Assembly: GCA_032358255.1 (NCBI GenBank)
Contig: JAULBX010021964.1
Span: forward strand, 1-64,000
Direction: 5' to 3'
Source: Heterotrichella gracilis
Lineage: Eukaryota > Sar > Xanthophyceae > Tribonematales > Xanthonemataceae
Length of the DNA stretch: 64,000 nt
Of the stretch, positions 20,442-31,147 are shown piece after piece; the first letter of the stretch is position 1, and each line of letters opens with the position of its first letter. The notes beneath the pieces were generated by a model that saw nothing but the letters and a program-made list of their open reading frames with translations, was not told where the DNA came from and did no database searches. Both the position numbers and the translations under genes were made by a program.

Positions 20442-21867
20442 GTGCCGGCTGATCGAGCTCTTTACAGTATAGCCAGGCGGTCACGCTCAGCAGGTTGTGA
20501 AGAAAGGACTGAGGATCTCGAAGCACAGCGCGAGTTCCAGAAGAAGAATATACAATGTGCTATGCAACAACCTGCACCATGCACACTGTGGGGGGGTGTC
20601 AGTTTGAAACAGCACACATTTTTGTGTCTCAATACATAATAGGACAGGACCAACCACACACTGTGGGGGGGTGTTTGCATGCGCCCCATCCACCTTTGAT
20701 ATATCCGTATTGATAGGATAGTCTGACCTGTTCAGTCGTACGGGTGCAAGGTTTGGGGCACAGCATACACTTATTTGGTGTAGGTAGACACAGACAATCT
20801 GATACATTGAAGTGTCAATCATTGAATTGATCATTGAAGTGTCAATTATTGAAAGTGGGCACTGTGTAATCACCCTCATCACCGTGCGCGCATCAAGAAG
20901 AAGCAGTGCTGCCGCATTGGCAATCGTTAATTAGTCAATATTGCAATGCAGCTGCCATCCCAAGTTAGGTATGTTGGTGCTGGATTCCCCCATGGGCTGC
21001 ATGCATGCAATGCAGCCAGACTCTGGACCAGAAGAGGTCACCAACCACTCATCATGTGCCAGAAAACTGCCAAATGAAAAATTGCGCAGCCAAAGAGCTG
21101 GTATGTGTGAACGCCACAGTTATTGGCAGTCATTATCATCATGCCGCAGCTGCTAACGTCATTATGCCACACCTGCTAACCTCATCATACATGGATATGC
21201 CACCCATCACATGTCCAGATTTGCAGATTTTAGATGCTCACACCCCACACCCTACCCTACAGTGCCAGGATAAAGCTGCGTGGCGCCGCATGTGCAAGTC
21301 TGGCTGTATTGCTGGAACGCATGTGAGTAACTAATTGACTAACACCCCACGCCCTCCACATGGGCCACTTGTCAGCAAGTGTGGCCGCTGGCACCTGCAA
21401 ACCAGGCATTGCAAAGAGCGATGAAGAACAATTTATCATGATCGATCAATCAATGTTCGAACACAATTTGTACTCTTTTTAAATACGGTCACGGCCATGT
21501 GGTCCACAACAGGTGTATGGTCCGCACCAGGTGCAGGCATTTGTCAGCATTTGTGTGGGTCATGTACCTTGTTGTGCCCTAATCCACAAGGCCGTGAACA
21601 TGAAAAAGTAAATACGTGGCAAGATCTCCGGTAGACCTGGACCAAGTAGATATGTGGCAGTATTACAGATCTCTGGTAGACCTGAACTGTGGACTGTGTG
21701 CACTATCTGGACTTGTGGTAGATCTGTGGTAGACCTGGACCAACTGCAATCCGGCCTGTTGGTCCAGGTAGTGGAGGCCAATCATTGTGATTGGAACTTA
21801 AATATCAAAGGTAGAAGGCACGTGCCACTGATTCACCTACCCGCGACTTCCAAATCACTGACAGGCC
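20442..21867. other. Unassigned stretch; short local repeats only
   Basis: A ~20-base GCACACTGTGGGGGGTGT-like motif occurs twice (20580-20600 and 20655-20675). A GTAGACCTGGACCA motif recurs at 21630-21650 and 21728-21745. No gene is supported. Confidence 0.4.
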
Positions 21868-22098
21868 GCTGGTAGAAGCAGGTGGTCACCATCGGCCTAG
21901 TAGGTAGGCCACACACCCAAAGGCCACCGCCCCCCCATTTCCTGCAAAACCTTGGTGATGATGTCATCCACCTCAACAAGGAACTGCTGCCAGCCAGAAA
22001 CCCTGATGTGAAGATGGTGGCCAGTCATCATGACTGAGACCGCCATGAGCCGCTGACGTGCCGTGAGAGCACAACTGATCCGCTGCAATTGCATCGAC
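21868..22098 (-). pseudogene. Decayed copy of the SSU72 last exon just past the gene
   Basis: The reverse complement resembles the SSU72 terminal exon from the helix to the CFY end, but the coding frame is degraded. It parallels 18054-18275, including non-exonic sequence (CTGATCCGCTGCAATTGCAT). Confidence 0.8.
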
Positions 22099-22109
22099 TC
22101 CGTCTCCGG

Positions 22110-25100
22110 CTAGTAGAAGCAGATTGTGTAGGTGGGCTTCCGACCCGTTTCCTGCTCAAACTTGGTCATGATGTCATCCACCTCGTCCTCCCAGTCTTCG
22201 CTATCTTGAATCTGCATGCGCAAGGGGTTGTAAGAAACGCGGTGCTGACGTATTAACAGGCTGAGTGGGCCATTTTCAGGCTTGAAGGAGCCGTTTCACG
22301 CTTGGCTGAGAAGCGCAAACAAGCATGTATGAGGCTATGAGTGCAAGGGGGGTGCCACACGATGAGAAACTGACATGAGACAGCTTGAAAACGCGGTGGT
22401 ACCCTTGAAGAAAAGCGAGAACATGCTGCCCTTTGTGCACATCTGAACCAGGCATGTGCAAGGGTATGTGGCATCCTGATGCAGGGCTGCATGCGCAAGG
22501 GGTGAGGCCGGCATCAGCTTCCTCATACTGCCCATGGCTTTGCAGGCAAGCACATCGCAATTGCCTAATGGCATCCAGAATGCGCAAGGGTTTAGGGTTC
22601 TCTCCTTCTGCCTAAGAATTTCAATAGATTGTGACAGGAAGCTGGGTTGGGGAAGAGGGCACGCACATTTGGCACAGCTTCAGCACCTGGGGAGCTGCAT
22701 TTTACCTATAGGGGTCGAGGTGCAGGGTTTTGAGTTTAGGGTTTGAGGGCGAAGGGCGCGTACCATTTGGCACAGCTTCAGCGCCTGGGGAGCTGCATTT
22801 GCCGCCTCCTTGTGGTTGTCCTTCACATCCTAGCAGGGGGTAATAATTGGTGTCAAAACCCTAACCAGTAGCGTTTACCCCTCAATTGCGCAATTGCGTT
22901 TGAAAAGCAGCAATTGCTACCTTCCAAAGTGGTGCAAGCTGTGTAAGGACATGGTTGAATGGCTGGTACAAGCCTGACAATGCATCTGCTTGTATCTGGC
23001 TCTATTTGCTACAATTGCAGTCGACGTCTCACCCCCCACGTGCTACACTCAAAACACTACAACGGCCATCATACCAGCACATCATAAGCTGCCCATGCTC
23101 TCTCCTCCCCTTGCACTTACAACATTCACCACTAGCAGCCTCATGGTCAAAGCCCTAAGCTAGGGTTCGAGAAAACACCCAAGGTAGGGTTTGAGCCCTC
23201 CCCTTCCCTCCCCTCCCATCGTACTTACAATGTTCACCACCAGCAGCGGCCGCATGCTCATCTGCGTGCGGTTGTTCATGTCTGCAAGGAAGCACACCAG
23301 CTGGGTTACGGCGGTGCACATAGGCAGAAAGTGGGTGGAAGGGAAAGGATCGGTGAACCTCTGCTTGGTCACAATCTTATTGATATGGCTGCAGTGCTGC
23401 AGAGCAAGTAGCCCTCAATGTTGATCAGGGTGCAGGGTATGAAATTTATACAATGAATACGACTCGGGATTCCCATGCCTTCCCTGGCACATGCACCACC
23501 TCTCCAAAGGTCATTGTCGAGGGTTTAGGGTTTTGGTGCGCACCCTCCAGCAAGCTGCTCCATGACCCTCTCAAGAGGATACTGTTTGGGGTTCAAACCT
23601 AAGGGTATATGATTAGGGTTTAGGTTCTGGTTAAGTGCGCACCCTCCAGCAGCTGCTCCATGACCCTCCTCTCAAAAGTGACCACCACGTCAAACACATC
23701 CCTGGGACAGAAACGCAATAATTAGGCTTCAGGGGTTTTGCTATACGCAGGGCCCGCTTCATAAAAGTGATCACAACGTCAAACACATCCCTGGGACAAA
23801 GCGATGATGATTAGGGTTAGGGTTTTCTGCCACATGCGCCAACACTGGCATGTCCATCTATAGCATAGCAGTGCCCACAATGAGGCGCGCACCTGTTTTC
23901 CTGCCACCGCTCGGGCGCGGTCTTGATCTCCACGTTAAGCTTCAGCATGCCAACGATGCCTGTACGCTGATACAGCTCTAAATGCAAAACCCTAAAGTCT
24001 AAAGAGTACCAATTCTACCAATGACATAGTGCGTGCCCCATTCTGAAGGTGCGCACCTGTTTTCCTGCCACCGTTCAGGCGCAGTCTTGATCTTCACATT
24101 ACGCTCCAACATACCCACGATGCCTGTGCGCCGGTACAGGTCCGCATCCTTCTGCAGCAAATCGGCCAGGATGGTGGCGTAGGGGGTGCCAAAATCGTAC
24201 ACATTTGCCTGGGATTGGGAGGGGCCCGGCAGCCGCACGTGGCCCCCGACGCCAAAGCTCTCCACCTGCGATGAGGTAGGGTTTTGCTAGGGTTTTTGCT
24301 GCCGGTGCCACACCAATCCTGCTCCAATTTTGCCGCACACTTAGTCAAGCGTCCATAGCAATAGGGATTTACTAGGGTTTCTGTTGGCCACCCTACCTCC
24401 GACCCCGCATCCCGCAACACTACGTGCGCTTTCATGCAGCGGTTCTTGTTGGATGCGCACACCGATGCGCACCGCACCCAGCCCTGGGGTAGGGTTTTGC
24501 TAGGTTTTTTGCTACCAGTGCTAAATCCTACATCCATTTATAAAGTGGCAAGGAAGCAGGGTTCATTGCTGCCAGTGCCCAATCCTACACCCATCCCGCA
24601 GTGGGCGCAACAAGGTAAAGGTTTTATTAGGATTTTTTGCCGACCCTTCTTCCAGCTCCTCAGCACCAGGTGCGCCTCCATGGAGCGGTTGTTGTTAGAT
24701 GCACACACTGAAGCGAATGCACACAGCCCTGAGGTAGAGTTTCCTAGAGTTTCTGCTGCCGATGCTATTTCCTATACGCACTCCAATAGTGGCTGCCACG
24801 AAGGTAGGGTTTTGGTAGGGTTTTTCACCAACCCTACCTCGAGCCCAGCGTCACTCAGCACCAGGTGTGCCTCCATGGAGCGGTTGTTGTTAGATGCACA
24901 CACTGATGCGCACCGCCCACAGCCCTGAGGTAGGGTTTTGCTAGGGTATTTGCTACCACCAATAATTTATTGAGCCAATTCTATAATGGCCTCCATGACT
25001 GCAGGATTACACTCAAGACTTTCCTCTTAAACCTACCTCTAGCCCCGCATCACGCAGCACCAGGTGCGCCTCCATGGAGCGATTGTTGTTGGATGCACAC

Positions 25101-25126
25101 ACCATGGCAAACCGCAGCCTGCCCAT
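22110..25126 (-). CDS. SSU72: SSU72 RNA polymerase II CTD phosphatase
   Basis: Six minus-strand exons join in frame: 25126-25037, 24265-24057, 23701-23643, 23281-23229, 22829-22764 and 22211-22110, giving 192 residues, the usual length of Ssu72. The N-terminus MGRLRFAMVCASNNNRSMEA contains the CX5RS phosphatase loop (Cys10, Arg16). Further family blocks follow: SFGVGGHVRLPGP, NVYDFGTPY, NNRTQMSMRPL, DVKDNHKEA and the C-terminal YTICFY. Ssu72 removes phosphate from Ser5/Ser7 of the polymerase II tail and acts with the cleavage/polyadenylation machinery in the nucleus. All key residues are present, so the gene looks functional. It is transcribed divergently from archease, with 780 bases between the two start codons. 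The introns are unusually rich in echoes, including three copies of exon 1 that still encode the catalytic loop. Confidence 0.95.
22665..22712 (-). repeat. Echo of SSU72 exon 5
   Basis: It repeats the 3' half of exon 5 (GGCACAGCTTCAGC.CCTGGGGAGCTGCAT on the plus strand) about 100 bases downstream in transcription. A GGGTTT-rich filler lies between. Confidence 0.85.
23536..23805 (-). repeat. Echoes flanking SSU72 exon 3
   Basis: Positions 23536-23575 repeat the exon 3 3' end with its GGTGCGCAC donor, and 23757-23805 repeat its acceptor and 5' end (CAAACACATCCCTGGGAC). The real exon is 23643-23701 between them. Telomere-like motifs occur in both gaps. Confidence 0.88.
23888..23980 (-). repeat. 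Echo of SSU72 exon 2
   Basis: A ~90-base copy of the exon 2 3' end with intact reading frame (GIVGML, IKTAPERWQEN) and intact donor lies 80 bases beyond the real donor. Confidence 0.9.
24395..24930 (-). repeat. Three copies of SSU72 exon 1 inside intron 1
   Basis: Copies at 24838-24930, 24650-24745 and 24395-24490 resemble exon 1 (25037-25126). All still encode a VCASN(N/K)NR phosphatase loop. The first and third keep the GAG|GTAGGG donor; none keeps the initiator ATG context. Spacing between copies is about 190-260 bases. Confidence 0.93.
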
Positions 25127-25906
25127 CACGCCTGGCTATGCTTTGCTCCTCAGTGCTGTTTGTTAGGGCGGGTGACCGATTGTTGAACTAAGTGTAGGTT
25201 CAAGCCGACGTGAGTGGGGTAATGGAGTGGGTAGAAGTTGCACTGAACAAGTGTAGAATGGGGCCCAGCTGGCGGGGTGGTGAAAACCCTGGGGATCAGG
25301 GTGTAAATAGATTTGAACCCACACAACGCTGTGGATGTATTTGAAAGTGACTGGGAGGTGCGCTTGGTTTTAGGGCTGGCCGGCTAGCTAGTTTAAAGCG
25401 TAGGGGTGGCGAGAGGCACAGGCTGCAATGGCATCAACCGGCAGGAAGACGCAAGAATCGCAAGGGTACACAGACGAGGTTCCAAGTGATTGCTGTCAGT
25501 CTTAAGTCGGAAATGTGGCGGAGAGGCGGCAGCCTGGTTTAAAATGAGCTTGGGACAGCTTTGTATGCATGCATGATGATATGTTTGACAGCAGCGACGA
25601 AATTTGGACTGTTCAGCGACAGGTGTAGAGGATTGCGGGTGGGATATGGCTTTCACCGGTCGAGCGTTGCTACTTTGTCCTCCAAAAGGCGTACAATAGA
25701 CATCACGATGAAGCCATCGGTGGCAGGCGCGGTGCTAGGTGGAGGCGGCAAGGGTTTTTGGTAGGGTTTGTGCCAACTGCTGGATATTGCGAAGAGGCAA
25801 ACTATATTCTTCTGTAAAGATCCTGACCCAACGTATTTGCCCACTGGCTGTTAATGCCCATACGTCACTCTCCACTGATCACCTCTTGTTGTTAAGAATC
25901 CTCAGC
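25127..25906. other. Divergent promoter region of SSU72 and archease
   Basis: This 780-base gap separates two oppositely transcribed genes and must hold both promoters. I see no confident TATA box or shared motif. Confidence 0.6.
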
Positions 25907-28597
25907 ATGGCGGAAGAGCCCCCGCTCCCCTCCTACGAAGCCCTACCCCAGCGGGCGCGTTTCGCCAAGGGGAGGCTCAGCAAGCGGGCACGGAGCGACA
26001 GCACGGGCCTGGCGGAGGACCTTGCGAGCGTGGTGGCGGTGGTGTCGCCGCCGCCACCACAGCCCCTGCAGGTGCTGGTGGCGCACGCTTCCGTGCATGC
26101 ATATGCATGTATGCACGCTACATATGCACACACTTGCACAGACCACGGCGCGCACTGGCAGCCAGTGGTGTTAAGAATGGCGGTGTTCTGGTGTTGAATT
26201 TCGGGATCGAACCCAGGGCTCTCCTTGATATGCATGCATATATAGTGAGCAGATGCCCAGGGGTGGCCGAGCGGGTTCAACCTACCAGATTTGCCAATGT
26301 CATTGCCCTAAAGATGATTATCAGCGGGTTAATATACAAGGGGTCGTCTGCACACTCGGGTCCTTGTCTTGCGCCGTTGCAATTGGTGCCCAGGTTCCTC
26401 TCATAACACAATGCATTTCATGTGGTGGATTGTGTGGAGCCTGCACGTTCACAGGAGTTAAAACCACGTTAATGGTAAATAAATAAGTATCAGCACACTA
26501 AACCTTGTCTGTGTGTTCGCGCCAATAGCACCCCTCTGGATCCACACCACTTCAGATGGACACACCCTAATTTAGGGTTTTTGTGCAACAAACACTGCAG
26601 GCGGGTGCCGGGTCATCAGAGGTCGACAATGATGGCGCTGCGGGAACAGAGAGGAGCAACCTGCCCCTACCTGCATACCGGTCGAGCGCCGAGGAGGGCT
26701 ACAACTTCGAATGTGAGTTACCCTCTAGGGTTTACGTCGATGCTGCAGGCTGACGTGGAAACCCTAGTGGTTTTTTCACCTGGGGTATTAGGGTTCAGAA
26801 TGTCAACACTGCAGCTGACGTGCAAACCCTCGGGGAACCCAACCTGAGCGAATCACTTCACTGAAGCGGCATGGTTGATATGGCTGCATGCAAACTTGGG
26901 GTGTAGGAACTAGAGTGGTAAGGGGGTTATCATAAGACTGCTCGCGTCATACCTTCAAAGGGTGCATTCGAGGGTGTGGAGAAGGGTACACGTTAGGGCT
27001 TCATGAAGGGCTGTGCAGTATCAACATCCTTTGCAACTCTTCTGATTGTGTCTGTGTGCATGTGCAGATCTGGACCACACAGCAGATGTGCAAATACACT
27101 CATGTGAGTCTTCCTGCATCAGTTTGTTGATGGATTCATGTATTTATCTTACTGTTATTTTATTTGTTTCTTTTTGTGAATTATGAGTCACCCAGCACAA
27201 ACCATTTCATGTCTATGCAATGCACAGCCGCCATCCAAAGCCCTGCACCCAACCCATCCCATGCCGTGTGTGTCACCTCAATCTATCACATGTCATGCTT
27301 GGGGGTCAGGATTTATGCTTGCAATAGAGTTGGTTTGCATGAGAGTTGGTTTGCAAGGGATTCCTTAATGATTTCACTTGCGTGAGGGTCATTTTGGGAT
27401 TATTCCCTGCCTAATGCCTACTCTGCGGCAGGGGGGAGTAACTTAGAGGAGGCATTTGCAGCGGCGGCCCAGGGGATGTACAATTATATGACGCCCCTGC
27501 AGCAACTGGAAGGGGAGGAAATAAAAAGGTGAGGAAGCATGCAGGATAGGACAACATGGCACGTTGACGAATTCCTATTCCTGTGCGTGTTGTTCATGCG
27601 CCAAGCATTGTCAAGGTGTGGTGTAGTACACCCTTTGGTCCATGTACAGGTACAAGTGGATTCTAGATGCTGAAATTTGCACAATCGTGAGCAACCACCA
27701 AACTCCGGGGTGTTGCCTATGGTTGGTTTCAAGCCGCAGCGGATACTCGTCATTATTCTTATTCTTCTTATTCATAATCCCGGCATCCTCTCACCCTCCC
27801 CAAATACCCTTCTGTAGGGACTTTTCTGCCTCGGGCCACGACCTGCAGTCGCTGCTATTTGCCTTCCTGGACGAGCTGCTGTTTGTGTTTCACACGGAGA
27901 TGCTGGTGTGCCGCCACATGGCGGTGAGGCGGCTGGACAGGGAGAACTGGAAGGTGGAGGCCAGCGGGTGAGTGGTATCAAAAGGGTAATGGTTTTCTTG
28001 AATGATATTATCCTCCCTATCATAGCTCAATGACATTAAACTCTAGGATAGGGTTTGGAGATGCGGGTGTGCCGCCACATGGCGGTAAAGCGGCTGGACA
28101 GGGAAAATTGGCAGGCAAGCGGGTGGGTGGCAAAATCTAGGTGACCACAAAGAGCATAACAGTCCTATACTTTTGCGGCCTGCTGGTGGATGTGGCGCAC
28201 CAATTGCAAGTCAGTGGCTTGTAAGAGTAAAGTGTGGCGCCTTGTGTGCATGCGCGGCATGCGCTTTTCCCCTCCCGCCACGCGTGCGGCACTGAGATGA
28301 ACTCCGATGGTCATCTCGCTCCCCCTTTGGCATCTGACAGCATTTCCCCCTACCTTTGAAAAGTACCCCCCTTCCACCCTTTTGCGGCAGGCAACCCTAG
28401 ACCCTATTTGTAATACTCGACCCCAATCAGTGTGATGACACAAGCCCTAACCCCTAAACGTGGCGTGCAGGTGCGGCGTGCGCTTTGACCGCTCCCGCCA
28501 TGCGTGTGGCACCGAGATCAAGGCCATCACCTACAGCGCCATGCAGATACGGGAGGAGGCGGGGGACGCAGAGATTTTTGTCATCGTGGACATCTGA
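25907..28597 (+). CDS. Archease, tRNA-ligase cofactor, with N-terminal extension
   Basis: Six exons join in frame: 25907-26071, 26601-26712, 27068-27103, 27432-27528, 27818-27967 and 28471-28597, about 228 residues. From residue ~85 the protein matches archease: [16 protein letters not shown], then GSNLEEAF and GMYNYMT, then [18 protein letters not shown], and finally [15 protein letters not shown] with the end EIFVIVDI. Archease activates RtcB-type RNA ligases in tRNA splicing and RNA repair; the HTAD aspartate and the final aspartate, known metal-site residues, are present. The first ~85 residues, proline- and arginine-rich ([20 protein letters not shown]), are absent from typical ~140-170-residue archeases and could be a targeting or regulatory tail. 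The start at 25907 is the first ATG of this frame that fits. Introns contain echoes, and the last exon was partly duplicated with its stop codon. Confidence 0.93.
26197..26275. other. tRNA-like box fragments in archease intron 1
   Basis: Positions 26201-26212 read GGGATCGAACCC, a B-box-like element on the minus strand. Positions 26258-26272 read GTGGCCGAGCGGGTT, an A-box-like element of a Leu/Ser tRNA on the plus strand. They are in opposite orientation and do not fold into one tRNA. Confidence 0.35.
28058..28330 (+). repeat. Echoes between archease exons 5 and 6
   Basis: Positions 28058-28130 repeat the end of exon 5 (GTGTGCCGCCACATGGCGGT..) with a GCGGGTGGGT donor-like end. Positions 28228-28330 repeat the beginning of exon 6 (GCGGCATGCGCTTT..CTCCCGCCACGCGTGCGGCA). 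Confidence 0.92.
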
Positions 28598-29742
28598 CCT
28601 TGGGAGGCAAAAGTTGTTCTTGCAAATCCCCACAATTGAACCCCTGGGCCAGGCACGGGACGCGGAAATCTTCATGATTGTGGACATCTAACCTTGAGAG
28701 GCAAGATTTTCTGCGATTGCCATGGGATTGCCGATATTTGGCCCCTGACCCAGGGCCTGGGTTAAGGCACGGGTGGCAAATTCCCAGGGTGTGAATGTTG
28801 ATTTGGTAGCATCTGATCATCCAGGCCTGCCACTTGAGTAGATCCTTTATATTTATTTTCTTCATTGGTTGTGCTGTAGTAGAAACTGCCTTGTGGCTGT
28901 GATTGGTGCTTGCATTTCAAATGATATTTTTGGTGCACATTGTCAATGTACCGAGTTCCACATCGTGAACTACAGCATGTAAAATGATTGAAAGTTTTTT
29001 CAGAGCTCAATTACAAATGACTGTACATGTGTGCAAATTGTTGACGATTTGATCGGATCTTGCCACTGACTCGGGTTGGCAGGACTGAACAGGATTTTGC
29101 GCCGTGATCAAGCAATGTTGGGCCTTTCAGAAAAGTAATGCTGTAACATTGCAGTACATCAAAGATCGTTACATCCATCACCTACCCGCCCAAGTCTTCG
29201 ACAAGTGAACAGCATGCCAGTCATTTTACTTTACAAGCCCAGGTTATAAACTGGCCAAAGCGCCTTTTGAAAATTCTTACTTTGGGCTACAAAATCCCAG
29301 CGACCATCGACCAATGGCTGCCAACTGCCCAGTAGCGCTTGGCCAGCGTGCATGCTTCAAACTCACACAACATTTCCTAGTACTGAAAACCGGTTTGGAA
29401 AATTACTGCTGGCCAGATGCAATCGCAGCCCTAAACCCCAAACCCTAAACCCTTCCATCACAAGCCCCATGCCGCATGACCGGGTCACCGTGGCAGCGGC
29501 TACTGCAGCTTGGCAGCCCCATGTGATGAACAATCCAATTGCATTTGAACCATCTATCCACTGTCAGTGCACGGTGTTTAACAGTGGATTGTCTGTCACA
29601 GTGACTGTCCACAAGTTGTTCCACAATGACCATCCCTAACGATCTCCCACAATCATTATAAAATGTCCACAGCAGCTGTCCACTCTAGAGAATCTGATCC
29701 ACAAGCAGGCGAACAAATATTTGTTAATATTTATTAATGCAT
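28598..29742. other. Intergenic stretch after archease; no further gene seen
   Basis: Apart from the terminal echo at 28640-28700 I see only AT-richer sequence, a possible TGTAA polyadenylation signal at 28978-28982 and a CCCTAAA cluster at 29430-29455. Confidence 0.45.
28640..28700 (+). repeat. Copy of the archease terminus including a stop codon
   Basis: Just after the real stop (28595-28597), a copy encodes the same final residues (D-A-E-I-F-M-I-V-D-I then TAA) followed by the same GAGGCAA 3' flank. It is the terminal-exon equivalent of the intronic echoes. Confidence 0.92.
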
Positions 29743-31147
29743 TCATGCCCACGATTTCCCATGGGGTGGGGCCGCCCCAGCATTCACATTGTGGTCACTC
29801 ACGCGCTCTGGCTTGCCCACCCTGCTGGGCCCCACCCCCTGCGGCTCATGCAGAATGCTGGCACCCTCCGCGGGTGGGGGCAGACGGTTGGCGGCCAGGG
29901 TGTCAGGGCCCATGTGGCTGCCAGGTGGCAGGTTGGTGGCGGGGTTGGCGCCAGTCTTGTCGATCTGCTGCAGGTGGAGGGTGGCGGGATCAAAGGAAGA
30001 TGCCGGGACGGACAGGGGGGTGTTACCTGTGGAGGGAAGAGAGGGAGACTTGTGAGGGTCATGGGTACACATTTGATGTAGCGTGTCGGGCAGTGCATTG
30101 ATGCAATGATCATTATTCTATTCTTCTTCTATTACATGATGTACACGTTAGGACTGGCAGAGGGCTTCATACAAAATTCAAAGTGGTGGTCTGCTGCTGG
30201 TGGATGGTGGCAGGGTCCTGGGAGGAGGCAGGGACGGACAGGGGGTGTTGTCTGTGGAGAGGGGGAGGGGGAATTCAGGAGGGAGGGGTGAGGGGTAACA
30301 GGAAGGGGGGTTGGAACTGGAAGGAACGGTGAATGGTGTTGCGGATGGAGGGTGGCAGGGTCCTGGGAGGATGCAGGGATAGACAGGGGGTTGTTGCGAG
30401 TGAGGAGGAGGGGGAAGGTGGAGAGGAAGTTAAGTGGGGTGGGGGAGGGGGAGGGGGAGACCTGTTAGAGTCGTGATTGCTGACATGTTTGCAGGGATAC
30501 TGCTACCAGAATGGGACCATTCAAATGTACAGCGCCTCTGTTGTGACATGGCATGCCCAGTGTTGCGCAGACACGACACTGATTTGGTGCCAAATGCCAT
30601 GGCATGTAGCTCGCTGCGCAGCGCTGTTCATTGCGCGCAGCAGAGTGATGTACGACGTTGTGCCTGTTGGAAATTGTTGCACTCAGAGTTCGGCACATAA
30701 CCCTAGATCTAAACCCTAAATCCCAAGCTTGGCATGATGCATGACTCTAAACCCAAAACCTCAAACCCTAAACTTGGCATGCGCATGTTGGTCACCACCA
30801 TGGCGTTAGAAATTGCGGAGCTATCACAGTGGTGGTAGTTTCATCAGAGTGAGGCAGATTGTGTTAGTCCACATGCACACACTATCCACTCATGCGCATT
30901 TATGATGCAGTGCGCCACATTGTACAAATCGACTACCCTGGTAGGCGCCAGGCAACCCACCTGCTCCTGCGTCGTACACAGTACCCCCCTGGGCTATGGA
31001 CCTGCGATCTGCATCCCCCACATCCCTCCCTTCGGGCTTCTTCCCATGGGTGCGGGTCCTGGGGTCATCCACCCCCTCGATGTTCTTGCCACCCAACCCC
31101 TCTGCGGTGAAGTTGTCTGGGCGCTTGCTAGGGTCCTCTAGGGTCAT
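29743..31147 (-). CDS. Small hydrophilic protein of unknown function
   Basis: Two minus-strand exons, 31147-30985 and 30026-29743, join in frame to give about 148 residues. The protein is polar, proline- and glycine-rich and looks disordered: it starts MTLEDPSKRPDNFTAEGLGG, has repeated DD/RD/KK pairs, and ends AAPPHGKSWA. I do not recognise it. The composition recalls hydrophilic stress (LEA-like) proteins, but there is no diagnostic motif. The donor at 30984 and acceptor at 30027 are clean, and the intron carries two echoes of exon 2, which supports a real exon. The ATG chosen follows an acceptor-like TGCAG; an upstream exon cannot be excluded. Confidence 0.5.
30165..30420 (-). repeat. Two upstream echoes of the hypothetical gene's exon 2
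   Basis: Positions 30180-30262 and 30335-30408 repeat the acceptor side of exon 2 (plus strand: GGTGGCAGGGTCCTGGGAGG..GACAGGGGG), about 150 bases apart. Confidence 0.8.

Noticed and set aside
24395-24930. Separate SSU72 paralogues in tandem
   Set aside because: Only exon 1 is copied; the remaining exons occur once, so these are intronic echoes and not gene copies.
26197-26275. tRNA gene or tRNA-derived SINE
   Set aside because: A-box-like and B-box-like sequences are present but on opposite strands and without stems for a full tRNA fold; a chance or decayed fragment is more likely.
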